A stretch of 64,000 nucleotides of DNA from Paraplanobispora siamensis (GTDB lineage Bacteria; Actinomycetota; Actinomycetes; Streptosporangiales; Streptosporangiaceae): assembly GCF_016863175.1 (NCBI RefSeq), contig NZ_BOOJ01000024.1:1-64000 (forward strand), read 5' to 3'. The notes under the pieces are model-generated. The model saw only the letters and a list, made by a program, of their open reading frames with translations, ran no database searches and was not told the origin of the DNA. How positions within the stretch are numbered: position 1 is the first letter of the stretch; each line of letters begins with the position of its first letter. Below are positions 7,769-16,434 of the stretch, one piece after another. The translations under genes and the position numbers were made by a program.

Positions 7769-8683
7769 TCAGCCGATCAGCTTGCGGATCTCGTCGGGGG
7801 TGGCGACGCGGCCGGTGCCTCCCCGGCCGGTGAGGTTGACCGAGGCGGCGGCGGCCCCCGCCCTGACCGCGTCGGGCAGGCTCTCGCCCCGGGCCAGCCA
7901 GGCGGCCATGACGCCGGTGAAGGCGTCGCCCGCACCCGTCTGGTCGACCACCTCGGTGACGGGGTAGGCGGGGATCAGGGTCGTCCCGCCTCCGGCCTCG
8001 GCCAGCAGCACCCCCTGCCCGCCCATGGTCACCGCCACGGCGGCCGCGCCCATCTCCAGGCAGGCGCGCCCGATCTCCTCGGGGTCGGTACGGCCGAGCA
8101 GCGCCTGCCCGTCGCCGGGGGAGGAGATCTTGACCACCGCGGCGTGCGGGGCCACGTCCCGCAGGACCGCCGCCCCGGCCTCGGGGGTGGTGAGGCGGGA
8201 GCGGAAGTTGGCGTCGTAGACGACCCGTCCCGAGGCCGTCGCGGCGGCGTGCCGTACGGCGTCCGCGCAGGAGGCGGAGAGCGCCGCGGTGATGCCGCCC
8301 AGCACCACCACCCGGGCCCCGGCCACCGGGGACCGGTCGACGTCGCCGCGGTCCATGCGCGAGGCGGCGCTGCCGTACCGCATGTAGCAGAAGGCCCGCT
8401 CTCCCGAGGGGTCGGCGCCCAGCACGTAGGCGCCGGTGGAGCCCTCGCCGGGAGTCGTCCACCGGGTGTCCACGCCCCTGGCGGCGGCGAAGGCGCTCAG
8501 GCGCTCGCCGAACTCGTCGGCGCCGACGCGGGTCACCAGCGCCACCCGCGCCTCCTGCGCCGCGGCGGCGACGGAGGCGTTGAGCGCGTCGCCGGAGAAG
8601 GACAGGCGGAAGCTCACGGCCTCCGTCAGCGCCTGGTCGGCGGAGAACTCCACCAGCGGCTCGCCCAGCACGATCACGTCCAC
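7769..8683 (-). CDS. kdgK: PfkB-family sugar kinase, probable 2-keto-3-deoxygluconate kinase
   Basis: Phosphorylates KDG to KDPG, the step after KduD. The roughly 304-residue ribokinase-fold protein has the N-terminal GEPLVEF and GDALNASVAAA signature and the C-terminal DQTGAGDAFTG, with catalytic Asp and anion hole. I chose the GTG at 8683 because AAGGAG lies five bases upstream of it. The in-frame ATG at 8701 lies inside the operator sequence ATGAAAC and has no ribosome binding site. No KDPG aldolase is in the window, so cleavage must be encoded elsewhere. It is divergent from the tautomerase gene. Confidence 0.88.
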   Translation of the reverse strand: MDVIVLGEPLVEFSADQALTEAVSFRLSFSGDALNASVAAAAQEARVALVTRVGADEFGERLSAFAAARGVDTRWTTPGEGSTGAYVLGADPSGERAFCYMRYGSAASRMDRGDVDRSPVAGARVVVLGGITAALSASCADAVRHAAATASGRVVYDANFRSRLTTPEAGAAVLRDVAPHAAVVKISSPGDGQALLGRTDPEEIGRACLEMGAAAVAVTMGGQGVLLAEAGGGTTLIPAYPVTEVVDQTGAGDAFTGVMAAWLARGESLPDAVRAGAAAASVNLTGRGGTGRVATPDEIRKLIG

Positions 8684-8694
8684 GGCGGCTCCTT

Positions 8695-8728
8695 GTTTCA
8701 TGTAATGGAATGTGGTCTCATGTTATGC
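8695..8728. promoter_or_regulatory. Operator between kdgK and the tautomerase gene
   Basis: GTTTCATGTAATG (8695) and GTCTCATGTTATG (8715) are direct repeats 20 bp apart, covering the divergent promoter region. The first copy shares GTTTCATGTA with the kduI and symporter sites. Confidence 0.7.
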
Positions 8729-8752
8729 GACAACATTGAGCTGGAGGACAGT

Positions 8753-8938
8753 ATGCCGAACATCACCGTCGAGTTGCTCTCGGGGAGGACCCTGGATCAG
8801 CGCAGGGAGTTCGTCGCCGCGGTGACCGACGCCGCCGTCGACGTGCTGAAGGCCCGCCGTGAGGCGGTGCGCATCGTCTTCACCGAGATCGAGAAGTCCG
8901 ATGTGGCCAACGGCGGCGTTCTGGAGTCCGACAAATAG
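8753..8938 (+). CDS. 4-oxalocrotonate tautomerase family protein
   Basis: A 61-residue protein of exactly 4-OT size. After Met removal the catalytic Pro1 is exposed; Arg11 and Arg39, the substrate-binding arginines, are in register, and GG at 53-54 is conserved. The usual hydrophobic Phe50 is Val. Such enzymes catalyse keto-enol tautomerisations as hexamers. GGAGG precedes the ATG. It diverges from kdgK and shares its operator, which suggests a role in isomerising a uronate-derived 2-oxo acid; the substrate is unknown. A bidirectional hairpin follows. Confidence 0.87.
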   Translation: MPNITVELLSGRTLDQRREFVAAVTDAAVDVLKARREAVRIVFTEIEKSDVANGGVLESDK

Positions 8939-8980
8939 CCGGTGAGGGCCTTGCGGGGCCTTGCGGGGCCTCGGGGCATG

Positions 8981-9013
8981 GAGAAGGGGGCCGGATGATC
9001 CGGCCCCCTTCTC
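8981..9013. terminator. Bidirectional terminator hairpin
   Basis: A perfect 15-bp stem, GAGAAGGGGGCCGGA (8981-8995) with its complement (8999-9013), and a 3-base loop lie between the convergent tautomerase and symporter genes. Confidence 0.85.
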
Positions 9014-9020
9014 GTTGTGC

Positions 9021-9068
9021 TCAGGCGGTCGTGCGCTCAAGCGATCGTGTGCTCAGGCGGTCGCTGTG
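9021..9068. repeat. Three 16-bp repeats at the 3' end of the symporter gene
   Basis: Imperfect copies at 9021, 9037 and 9053 share TCA(G/A)GCG(G/A)TCG. The third copy contains the symporter stop codon, so the downstream copies look like duplications of the gene's end. Confidence 0.6.
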
Positions 9069-10549
9069 GCCCGCTCGGCCTCGGGGTCGGTGTCGAGCGA
9101 GTCGACCAGCGCGTCGCGGTCCGGGGTGTTCTCCGGCTTCAGCAGGCCGATGGCCACGTAGAGGACCAGCGAGGTGACCAGCGGCACCCCCACCACCATC
9201 GCGGTGTCCTTGGACTCCACGATCCACTTGATGCAGGCCCACACGCCCAGTCCCGCGGCCCAGGAGACGATCGCGGCGGTCGGTCCGCTCCGTTTGAACC
9301 AGGGCAGCAGCCCCAGCATCAGCGGGATGGAGATCGGCCCCATGGTGGCCGCGACGAGATCCACGACGATCTTCAGGACCACCCCCTGGCCCTCGGTGGA
9401 GATCGCGATGACCATGCTGATGAGCACGAAGGTGAACGTCGTCACCCGGGCGAAGGTCAGCTCGGCCCGCTCCGACAGCTCCCGCACCTTGCGTACGAGC
9501 ACCGGCGCGATGTCCCGGGTGACGACGGAGGAGATCACGTTGGCGTCGGAGGCGACCATGGCCATGGTGTGGGAGAAGAAGCCCGCGAGCACCAGCCCGA
9601 TCACGCCCTGCGGCAGCAGGGTCTGCGCCAGCCGTACGTAGGCCTCCTCGGCGTTGGCCAGGCCCGGCACGATGAGCGGGGCGGCGAACATCGGGATGAA
9701 CAGGATCAGCGGCCAGACCAGCCACAGCGCGCTGGACAGCAGCGCCGAGCGCTTGGCCGCCGAGCCTGAGGGCGAGGCCATGTAGCGCTGGGCGAGGTTC
9801 CACATGCCGCCGTTGTACTCGAAGGTCTTGATGAACAGCATGGCCAGGAAGAACGTCGTGGTGTACGGCCCGGCGAACGGGTCGCCGTGGCCCTCGGGCA
9901 GCTTGTCCCACATGGTCCACAACGTCGAGACACCGTCCAGGTGGGACATGATCGCGACGAACATGGCGACGCCGGCTACGCCCTGGATGACGAACTGGCC
10001 GAAGTCGGTGAGCACGTCGGCCCAGAGGCCGCCGGCGGTGATGTAGACCAGGGTGACGGCCCCGGTGATGAGGATGCCCCAGGCGATGGGGATCCCGGCG
10101 AAGCCGCGCAGCAGCACCGCGATCGCCACCCACTTGGCGGCGATGTCCACGACCTTCAGCAACGCGCCGCTGTAGGCCAGCACCTGCTGGGTGGGCAGGT
10201 TGTAGCGCCGGGCCAGGTACTCCAGCGGCGAGGCCACCCCGTGCTTGGAGCGGAGCCGGTTCCAGCGGGCCGCCCAGACGAACGCGCCGATGCCGACGCC
10301 GAGACCGATGGTCAGGGCCCACCAGACATACATGGCCAGGCCGTAGTTGTAGGCGACCGCGGCGAACGCCACGAACATGATCGCGCTGTAGCCCGACATG
10401 TGGTGGGAGATGCCGGACAGCCACCAGGGGATCCGGCCGCCTGCGGTGAAGAAGTCGACCACGTTCCGGATCCGGCCCTTCGACCACACGCCGATGCCGA
10501 CCATCACGAGGAAGTACGCGCCCAGAACGGACCAGTCGAGTACGGACAT
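9053..10549 (-). CDS. Sodium:solute symporter (SSS family), probable uronate/KDG uptake
   Basis: A 498-residue integral membrane protein with about 13 hydrophobic segments in the SSS arrangement. The N-terminal region DFFTAGGRIPWWLSGISHHM is typical, as are the TM7-9 features FEYNGGMWNLAQRYMA and MAMVASDANVISSVVTRD. The start is the ATG at 10549, with GGAGGAG six bases before it. An upstream in-frame codon at 10642 would read through the operator. The GTTTCATGTAG site on the same strand, next to a TTGACA -35, places it in the IclR regulon. A uronate or KDG substrate is inferred from context; the family also takes up sugars, proline and pantothenate. Confidence 0.87.
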   Translation of the reverse strand: MSVLDWSVLGAYFLVMVGIGVWSKGRIRNVVDFFTAGGRIPWWLSGISHHMSGYSAIMFVAFAAVAYNYGLAMYVWWALTIGLGVGIGAFVWAARWNRLRSKHGVASPLEYLARRYNLPTQQVLAYSGALLKVVDIAAKWVAIAVLLRGFAGIPIAWGILITGAVTLVYITAGGLWADVLTDFGQFVIQGVAGVAMFVAIMSHLDGVSTLWTMWDKLPEGHGDPFAGPYTTTFFLAMLFIKTFEYNGGMWNLAQRYMASPSGSAAKRSALLSSALWLVWPLILFIPMFAAPLIVPGLANAEEAYVRLAQTLLPQGVIGLVLAGFFSHTMAMVASDANVISSVVTRDIAPVLVRKVRELSERAELTFARVTTFTFVLISMVIAISTEGQGVVLKIVVDLVAATMGPISIPLMLGLLPWFKRSGPTAAIVSWAAGLGVWACIKWIVESKDTAMVVGVPLVTSLVLYVAIGLLKPENTPDRDALVDSLDTDPEAERATATA

Positions 10550-10588
10550 GTGTCTCCTCCCAACGTCCTGTTGGCAAGGAGGTTCTAC

Positions 10589-10614
10589 TACATGAAACGC
10601 TATGTCAATACATG
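10589..10614 (-). promoter_or_regulatory. Operator upstream of the symporter gene
   Basis: On the minus strand CATGTA occurs at 10614-10609 and 10594-10589, a 20-bp direct repeat. The second copy lies in GTTTCATGTAG, identical to the kduI site. TTGACA (10608-10603) lies between the copies and is a good -35, so binding should block RNA polymerase. Confidence 0.7.
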
Positions 10615-10800
10615 GGACGGAATGCGGTTTCCTTCTTCGCAAAGTGCGGCGGATCCGCCTGTGAGGTCATGGCGGCCGTGTCCTGAATGAGACTTTCCCG
10701 CTCACCGGGTGGACGCCTTCCGGGCTGCCGGGCCGGGCTGCCGAAACGGGATCTTCCCGCCCCCTCGGCGTGCCTGCGGGCGAACCACCCGTCTCGTGGC

Positions 10801-10806
10801 TAGCCT
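10801..10806 (+). promoter_or_regulatory. -10 box for leaderless ftsK
   Basis: TAGCCT, seven bases before the ATG at 10814, with no ribosome binding site between. Confidence 0.5.
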
Positions 10807-10813
10807 CCCTACC

Positions 10814-13354
10814 ATGGCCACCCGTACGTCTAAAGGCGCCCAAGGAAAGCCCCCGGGCAAGGGAGCCGCCGGCCGTTCGAGGCCCGCTCAGGCCCGTACG
10901 GCCTCCGCCAGGCGGGCCTCCGGCGCCCGGCCGAAGTCCCCCGCCCGCAGGCCCGCGACCTCCCAGCCCGACCCGATCGGCTGGGTCTTCACGATGATCG
11001 GCAAGCTCTTCGTGGGCATCTGGATGCTGCTGGCGGGCGGCATCGGCAGCGCGGCGCGGGCCCTGGGCCGGAACGCGCGGGAGCTCGACCCGGTGCACCG
11101 CCGCGACGGCCTGGGCCTGGCCGTGATCGCCGGGGCGATCGTGCTGGCCGCGATGACCTGGCGCACCCCCACGGGCGCGGTCTCCGAGGTGGTCGGCACC
11201 GTCATGCGCGGCGTCTTCGGGGCGCTGGCCTGGCTGGTCCCGATCTTCCTGGCGCTGCTGGCCTGGCGGCTGCTGCGCCACCCCGACCAGAACACCGACA
11301 CCGGCCGGATGATGATCGGGTGCTCCGCCCTGACGATCGGCGTGCTCGGCGTCGTGCACGTCGCCAACGGCACGCCGTACCCCTCCGGCGGCGCCACCGA
11401 CGGCATGGACAAGGTGTCGGCCGCGGGCGGCATGATCGGCTTCGTCGTCTCCGCGCCGCCCGACAGCATCCTGCCGGTCTTCATCACGATCCCGCTGCTG
11501 CTGCTCCTGTCCGGCTTCGGGGTGCTGGTCATCACCGCCACCCCGGTGCACCGCATCCCCGAGCGGCTGGCCGAGATCAGGCACATGCTCTTCACCCGGG
11601 ACGTCCCGGCCGCGCCGCGCGCCCCCCGCGCGCCCGCCGGGCGGCCCGCGCGCAAGAAGGGCGGCGGCCCGGCCCGGGACCCGCAGGAGGAGGGCGAGGG
11701 CCGCGACGGCGTCAAGCCCTACGACACGCCCGTGATCGCCGACGGAGCGGACAAGCTCGCCGACCACTCGCCGGAGATCGTGCCGGGTCTGGTGGACCCG
11801 GAGGAGGAGCCCCCGGCCCGCAGGAGCGAGCCCCCCGCGCCCACCCCGGCGCCCCGCAAGGTCGAGCAGCTCGTGCTCTCGCCGCAGGCCGGGCCGTACA
11901 CCCTGCCCGACCCCCAGCTGCTGCGGCCGGGCAGCGCCCCCAAGCCGCAGACCAAGGCCAACACGGTCGTCGTCAACGCGCTCACCAGCGTGCTGGAGCA
12001 GTTCTCGATCGACGCCCAGGTGATCGGCTTCACCCGGGGCCCGACGGTGACGCGCTACGAGATCGAGCTGGGCCCGGCGGTCAAGGTCGAGAAGGTGACG
12101 GCGCTCACCAAGAACATCGCCTACGCGGTCAAGTCGGCCGACGTGCGGATCCTGTCGCCCATCCCGGGCCGGTCGGCGATCGGCGTCGAGATCCCCAACA
12201 CCGACAAGGACCTGGTCTCGCTCGGCGACATCCTGCGCTCGCAGGTGGCCCAGGCCGACCACCACCCGATGATCGTGGGCCTGGGCAAGGACGTCGAGGG
12301 CCGCACGATAGTGGCCAACCTGGCCAAGATGCCGCACCTGCTCATCGCCGGCGCCACCGGCGCGGGCAAGTCGGTCTGCGTCAACGGCCTGATCTCCTCG
12401 GTCCTGATGCGGGCCACCCCGGACGAGGTCCGGATGGTGCTGGTCGACCCCAAGCGGGTGGAGCTGAGCGTCTACGAGGGCATCCCGCACCTGATCACGC
12501 CGATCATCACCAACCCCAAGAAGGCCGCCGAGGCCCTGGAGTGGGTTGTGGGGGAGATGGACCGCCGCTACGACGACCTGGCGGCCAGCGGGTTCCGGCA
12601 CGTGGACGACTTCAACAAGGCCGTGCGCGCGGGCAAGCTGGTCCCCCCGCCCGGCAGCGAGCGGGTCTACCAGCCCTACCCCTACCTGCTGGTCATCGTC
12701 GACGAGCTGGCGGACCTGATGATGGTCGCCCCCCGCGACGTCGAGGACTCCATCGTGCGCATCACCCAGCTCGCCCGCGCCGCGGGCATCCACCTGGTGA
12801 TCGCCACCCAGCGGCCGTCCGTGGACGTCGTCACCGGCCTGATCAAGGCCAACGTGCCCTCCCGGCTGGCCTTCGCCACCTCGTCCCTGGCCGACTCCCG
12901 GGTCATCCTGGACCAGCCGGGCGCCGAGAAGCTGGTGGGCCAGGGCGACGCGCTGTTCCTGCCGATGGGCGCGAGCAAGCCCATGCGCCTGCAGAACGCC
13001 TTCATCTCCGAGAAGGAGATCGTGGAGGTCGTCGCCCACTGCAAGGCGCAGATGGCGGTCGAGTACCGCGAGGACGTCGCCGCGGCGGCCACCGCCAAGA
13101 AGGAGATCGACGAGGACATCGGCGACGACCTCGACCTGCTGATCCAGGCCGCCGAGCTCATCGTGACCACCCAGTTCGGCTCCACCTCGATGCTCCAGCG
13201 CAAGCTGCGGGTGGGCTTCGCCAAGGCGGGCCGCCTGATGGACCTGCTGGAGAGCCGCAACGTGGTCGGTCCGAGCGAGGGGTCCAAGGCCCGCGAGGTG
13301 CTGGTCAAACCGGACGATCTTCCGGGGCTGCTCGCCGATCTGCGCGGAGAATGA
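10814..13354 (+). CDS. ftsK: DNA translocase FtsK/SpoIIIE
   Basis: An 846-residue septal DNA pump that moves chromosomes during division or sporulation septation. A basic N-terminal tail is followed by about four membrane segments (residues about 60-270), then a Pro/Ala-rich linker. The RecA-like motor has Walker A GATGAGKS at residues 513-520 and Walker B LVIVDELADLMM. The C-terminal gamma winged helix (TTQFGSTSMLQRKLRVGFAKAG) reads KOPS/SRS-like sequences. The start at 10814 is set by the -10 box seven bases upstream; an ATG at 10709 would add an unconserved tail. The gene starts the ftsK-rodZ-rimO-pgsA-cinA-clgR block. Confidence 0.95.
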   Translation: MATRTSKGAQGKPPGKGAAGRSRPAQARTASARRASGARPKSPARRPATSQPDPIGWVFTMIGKLFVGIWMLLAGGIGSAARALGRNARELDPVHRRDGLGLAVIAGAIVLAAMTWRTPTGAVSEVVGTVMRGVFGALAWLVPIFLALLAWRLLRHPDQNTDTGRMMIGCSALTIGVLGVVHVANGTPYPSGGATDGMDKVSAAGGMIGFVVSAPPDSILPVFITIPLLLLLSGFGVLVITATPVHRIPERLAEIRHMLFTRDVPAAPRAPRAPAGRPARKKGGGPARDPQEEGEGRDGVKPYDTPVIADGADKLADHSPEIVPGLVDPEEEPPARRSEPPAPTPAPRKVEQLVLSPQAGPYTLPDPQLLRPGSAPKPQTKANTVVVNALTSVLEQFSIDAQVIGFTRGPTVTRYEIELGPAVKVEKVTALTKNIAYAVKSADVRILSPIPGRSAIGVEIPNTDKDLVSLGDILRSQVAQADHHPMIVGLGKDVEGRTIVANLAKMPHLLIAGATGAGKSVCVNGLISSVLMRATPDEVRMVLVDPKRVELSVYEGIPHLITPIITNPKKAAEALEWVVGEMDRRYDDLAASGFRHVDDFNKAVRAGKLVPPPGSERVYQPYPYLLVIVDELADLMMVAPRDVEDSIVRITQLARAAGIHLVIATQRPSVDVVTGLIKANVPSRLAFATSSLADSRVILDQPGAEKLVGQGDALFLPMGASKPMRLQNAFISEKEIVEVVAHCKAQMAVEYREDVAAAATAKKEIDEDIGDDLDLLIQAAELIVTTQFGSTSMLQRKLRVGFAKAGRLMDLLESRNVVGPSEGSKAREVLVKPDDLPGLLADLRGE

Positions 13355-13435
13355 CCCCCCTCTCCCCCTTTTCAACCGTTACTGCTTGAATGAGAGTGAC
13401 TACGCAGCGTCGGGGGACGGGGGAGGCGTACACAC

Positions 13436-14317
13436 GTGCGAAAAGCGGGGGCGGAAGGGCGCGACAAGGACTACGGCGGGGGCCACCGAAAGGACCGCAG
13501 CGGGGACCACAGCGGGGACCACGGTGAGGACGGGACGGCGGAGCCGCGGCACGCCCGCAAGAGCATCGGCGCCGTTCTGGCGGAGGCCCGCCAGGCGGCG
13601 GGCCTCAGCGTGCAGCAGCTGAGCGCGCGCTCGTGCGTGCGCGAGACGCTGATCGACGCGATCGAGAAGGACGACTTCTCCCCGTGCGGGGGAGACTTCT
13701 ACGCCCGGGGGCACGTGCGCAACCTGGCCTCGATCCTCGGCCTCGACGCCGAGGCCCTGGTGCACGAGTTCGACGAGCTGCACGGCGGCGTGCCGCTGCC
13801 GGTTCGGGCGGCCAGCGTCTTCCAGGTGGAGAGGCCCATCAAGATCCGTGACCGCCGCTCGCCCAACTGGTCGATGGCCATGGGGGTCGCGCTGGCCGTC
13901 ATCGTCGTGTTCGGCGTGGTGAAGACGATGGGCGGGGCGGGGGACACCACCACGGCGGAGATGCAGGCGAGCTCGATACCGCCTCCCTCGTCGTCGCCCT
14001 CCATGGCGCTGGCGCCGGAACAGCCGCGGCAGGCGACCGCTCTGGCGGCCGGCAGCCGCAGCGACACGGTCGTGCTCGAGGTGAAGGCCAAGCGCTCCTC
14101 CAGCCTCCAGGTCAGGGACTCCAAGGGGCGCCGGCTGTTCGCCGGCACACTGAAGGCGGGTAAAACCTCCGTGTGGAAGGCCAAGGCAGGGGTGCGGGTC
14201 ACCTTCGGCGACGCGGGAGCCGTCTCCCTGCAGGTGAACGGCAAGGAGGTGGGCTCGCCCGGTCGCTCGGGACAGCGGATCCAGCGTTACTACAAGGCCT
14301 CCGCGAAGACCGGCTGA
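13436..14317 (+). CDS. RodZ-like helix-turn-helix membrane protein
   Basis: A 293-residue protein. The highly charged N-terminus (1-35) precedes an XRE-type helix-turn-helix (IGAVLAEARQAAGLSVQQL ... VRETLIDAIE). One membrane segment follows (about residues 143-160, MAMGVALAVIVVFGVV), then a Ser/Pro-rich stalk and a C-terminal DUF4115 beta domain (LEVKAKRSSSLQVRDSKG ...). This is the RodZ architecture, linked in rod-shaped bacteria to MreB and cell-wall synthesis. The actinobacterial role is less certain. The start is a GTG after GGGGGAGG. It lies between ftsK and rimO. Confidence 0.85.
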   Translation: MRKAGAEGRDKDYGGGHRKDRSGDHSGDHGEDGTAEPRHARKSIGAVLAEARQAAGLSVQQLSARSCVRETLIDAIEKDDFSPCGGDFYARGHVRNLASILGLDAEALVHEFDELHGGVPLPVRAASVFQVERPIKIRDRRSPNWSMAMGVALAVIVVFGVVKTMGGAGDTTTAEMQASSIPPPSSSPSMALAPEQPRQATALAAGSRSDTVVLEVKAKRSSSLQVRDSKGRRLFAGTLKAGKTSVWKAKAGVRVTFGDAGAVSLQVNGKEVGSPGRSGQRIQRYYKASAKTG

Positions 14318-14390
14318 GTTCCCGGGCGGGGGACTGGAGCGGGGGAGGTGCATCGGGTAGTGGCCAACTCCCGATACCGTAGTGTTCACC

Positions 14391-15800
14391 ATGTCATCCC
14401 GCCGAACCGCATCGCTGATCACACTGGGCTGCGCGCGCAACGAGGTCGACTCCGAGGAGCTCGCCGCGCGGCTTGAGGCTGCCGGCTGGCAGCTGGGCGA
14501 CGACGACCCCGATGTCATCGTCGTCAACACCTGTGGCTTCATCGACTCAGCGAAAAAGGACTCCATCGACACGCTGCTCGCCGCTGCCGACTCCGGGGCC
14601 AAGGTGGTCGCTGCGGGCTGCATGGCCGAGAGGTACGGTGACCAGCTCGCCGACGCCCTGCCCGAGGCGGCGGCCGTCATCTCCTTCGACGACTACACCG
14701 AGATCGGCACGCGCCTGGACGACGTGCTGGCGGGCCGGCCGCTGGTCCCGCACAGCCCGCGCGACCGCAGGACGCTGCTGCCCATCTCTCCGGTCGAGCG
14801 TGCCGCGGCCCCCAAGGCCAGCATCCCCGGCCACGGCGAGCTGCCCGAGGGCCTGGCCCCGGCCAGCGGCCCCAGGCCGTTGCGCAAGCGCCTGGGCGAC
14901 GGGCCGGTGGCCTCGCTGAAGCTGGCCTCCGGCTGCGACCGGCGCTGCACCTTCTGCGCCATCCCCGCCTTCCGCGGCGCCTACGTCTCGCGCGGCCCCG
15001 AGGAGCTGCTGTCCGAGGCCGCCTGGCTGGCCACGGAGGGCGTCAAGGAGCTCGTGCTGGTCAGCGAGAACTCCACCTCCTACGGCAAGGACCTCGGCGA
15101 CCTGCGGGCGCTGGAGAAGCTGCTGCCCTCCCTGGCGGCGGTCGAGGGGATCGAGCGGGTGCGGGTCAGCTACCTGCAGCCGGCCGAGCTCCGCCCGGGC
15201 CTGCTGGAGACGATCGCCGTGACCGAGGGCGTGGCCCCGTACTTCGACCTGTCCTTCCAGCACGCCAGCGGCTCCGTGCTGCGCCGGATGCGCCGCTTCG
15301 GCGACCTCAGGCGCTTCCTGGGCCTGCTGGAGAGCATCCGGGCCCTGGTCCCCGAGGCGGGTGTGCGCTCCAACTTCATCGTCGGCTTCCCCGGCGAGAC
15401 GGAGGAGGAGTTCGCCGAGCTGGTCGGCTTCCTGCAGGAGGCCAGGCTCGACGTGATCGGCGTCTTCGGCTACTCCGACGAGGAGGGCACCGAGGCCGCG
15501 ACGCTGCCCGGCAAGCTGGACCAGGAGACCGTGGACGCCCGTGTGGCCGCCCTCACCGAGCTGGCCGAGGAGCTCATGGCCCAGCGGGCCGAGGAGCGGA
15601 TCGGCACCGAGGTCGACGTCCTCATCGAGGAGGACCTCGGCGACGGCGGCTACGAGGGCCGTGCGGCCCACCAGGGGCCCGAGGTCGACGGCTCCGTCAC
15701 GGTGCAGGGCATCGGGCTGGTCCCCGGGCAGATCGTCCGGGCCGTGGTCGTCGACTCCGAGGGGGTCGACCTGATCGCACGCATCAAGGTCGCACCATGA
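14391..15800 (+). CDS. rimO: Ribosomal protein uS12 methylthiotransferase RimO
   Basis: A radical-SAM enzyme that methylthiolates the conserved Asp of ribosomal protein S12. The 469-residue protein has three N-terminal cluster cysteines (Cys14 in TLGCARN, one in NTCGF, one in AAGCMAE), the radical-SAM motif CDRRCTFC, and a C-terminal TRAM domain (about residues 400-469). A Pro/Arg-rich insertion of about 40 residues precedes the SAM motif. The start is probably the ATG at 14391, with TAGTGT or TACCGT just upstream as a possible leaderless -10; a GTG at 14382 is the alternative. Confidence 0.93.
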   Translation: MSSRRTASLITLGCARNEVDSEELAARLEAAGWQLGDDDPDVIVVNTCGFIDSAKKDSIDTLLAAADSGAKVVAAGCMAERYGDQLADALPEAAAVISFDDYTEIGTRLDDVLAGRPLVPHSPRDRRTLLPISPVERAAAPKASIPGHGELPEGLAPASGPRPLRKRLGDGPVASLKLASGCDRRCTFCAIPAFRGAYVSRGPEELLSEAAWLATEGVKELVLVSENSTSYGKDLGDLRALEKLLPSLAAVEGIERVRVSYLQPAELRPGLLETIAVTEGVAPYFDLSFQHASGSVLRRMRRFGDLRRFLGLLESIRALVPEAGVRSNFIVGFPGETEEEFAELVGFLQEARLDVIGVFGYSDEEGTEAATLPGKLDQETVDARVAALTELAEELMAQRAEERIGTEVDVLIEEDLGDGGYEGRAAHQGPEVDGSVTVQGIGLVPGQIVRAVVVDSEGVDLIARIKVAP

Positions 15801-15825
15801 GTGCGCCGCCGGGCCGGGAGAGCGT

Positions 15826-16434
15826 ATGACCAACACGCCAGAGACCGGCACCAACGTGACGCCGGCGATCACGGGCCCCAAGGTGAGCGCGTGGAACATC
15901 GCCAACGTCGTGACGGTGATACGACTGGCGATGGTTCCGTTCTTCACGGTCTGCCTGTTCCTGCCGGGCACCGGCTGGCGGGTCACCGCACTGGTGGTCT
16001 TCCTGGTGGCCTCGCTGACCGACCTCCTGGACGGTGAGCTGGCGCGCCGCTACGGCCTGGTCACCGACTTCGGGAAGATCGCCGATCCGATCGCCGACAA
16101 GGCGCTCATCGGCGCCGCCCTGATCAGCCTGTCGATCCTGGGCGAGCTGACGTGGTGGGCGACCGCGGTGATCATCGGCAGGGAGCTCGGCGTCACGATG
16201 CTGCGCTTCGCGGTCCTGCGGCACGGCGTCATCCCGGCCAGCTACGGCGGCAAGGTCAAGACCGTCCTGCAGATCCTCGCCATCACCTTCTACATGTGGC
16301 CCGGGGTGCCCGACCTGGTCCGCTGGATCACCATGGGCGCGGCGGTCCTGGTGACCGTCGGCACCGGGGTCGACTACGTGGTGCGGGCGATCAAGCTGCG
16401 GCAGGTGGCCAGACGGGCGCGGGCCGAGCGATGA
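15826..16434 (+). CDS. pgsA: CDP-diacylglycerol-glycerol-3-phosphate 3-phosphatidyltransferase
   Basis: Makes phosphatidylglycerophosphate from CDP-diacylglycerol and glycerol 3-phosphate in the membrane. The 202-residue protein has several hydrophobic segments and the complete CDP-alcohol phosphotransferase motif DLLDGELAR, then G and the two Asp residues of GKIADPIAD. The relaxed gene order beside cinA and clgR matches the actinobacterial locus, which supports the PgsA assignment over phosphatidylinositol phosphate synthase. The stop overlaps the cinA start by four bases. Confidence 0.92.
   Translation: MTNTPETGTNVTPAITGPKVSAWNIANVVTVIRLAMVPFFTVCLFLPGTGWRVTALVVFLVASLTDLLDGELARRYGLVTDFGKIADPIADKALIGAALISLSILGELTWWATAVIIGRELGVTMLRFAVLRHGVIPASYGGKVKTVLQILAITFYMWPGVPDLVRWITMGAAVLVTVGTGVDYVVRAIKLRQVARRARAER

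Noticed and set aside
10667-13375. A 902-codon minus-strand frame opposite ftsK
   Set aside because: Antisense shadow with low-complexity Gly/Asp/His/Arg sequence and no ribosome binding site.
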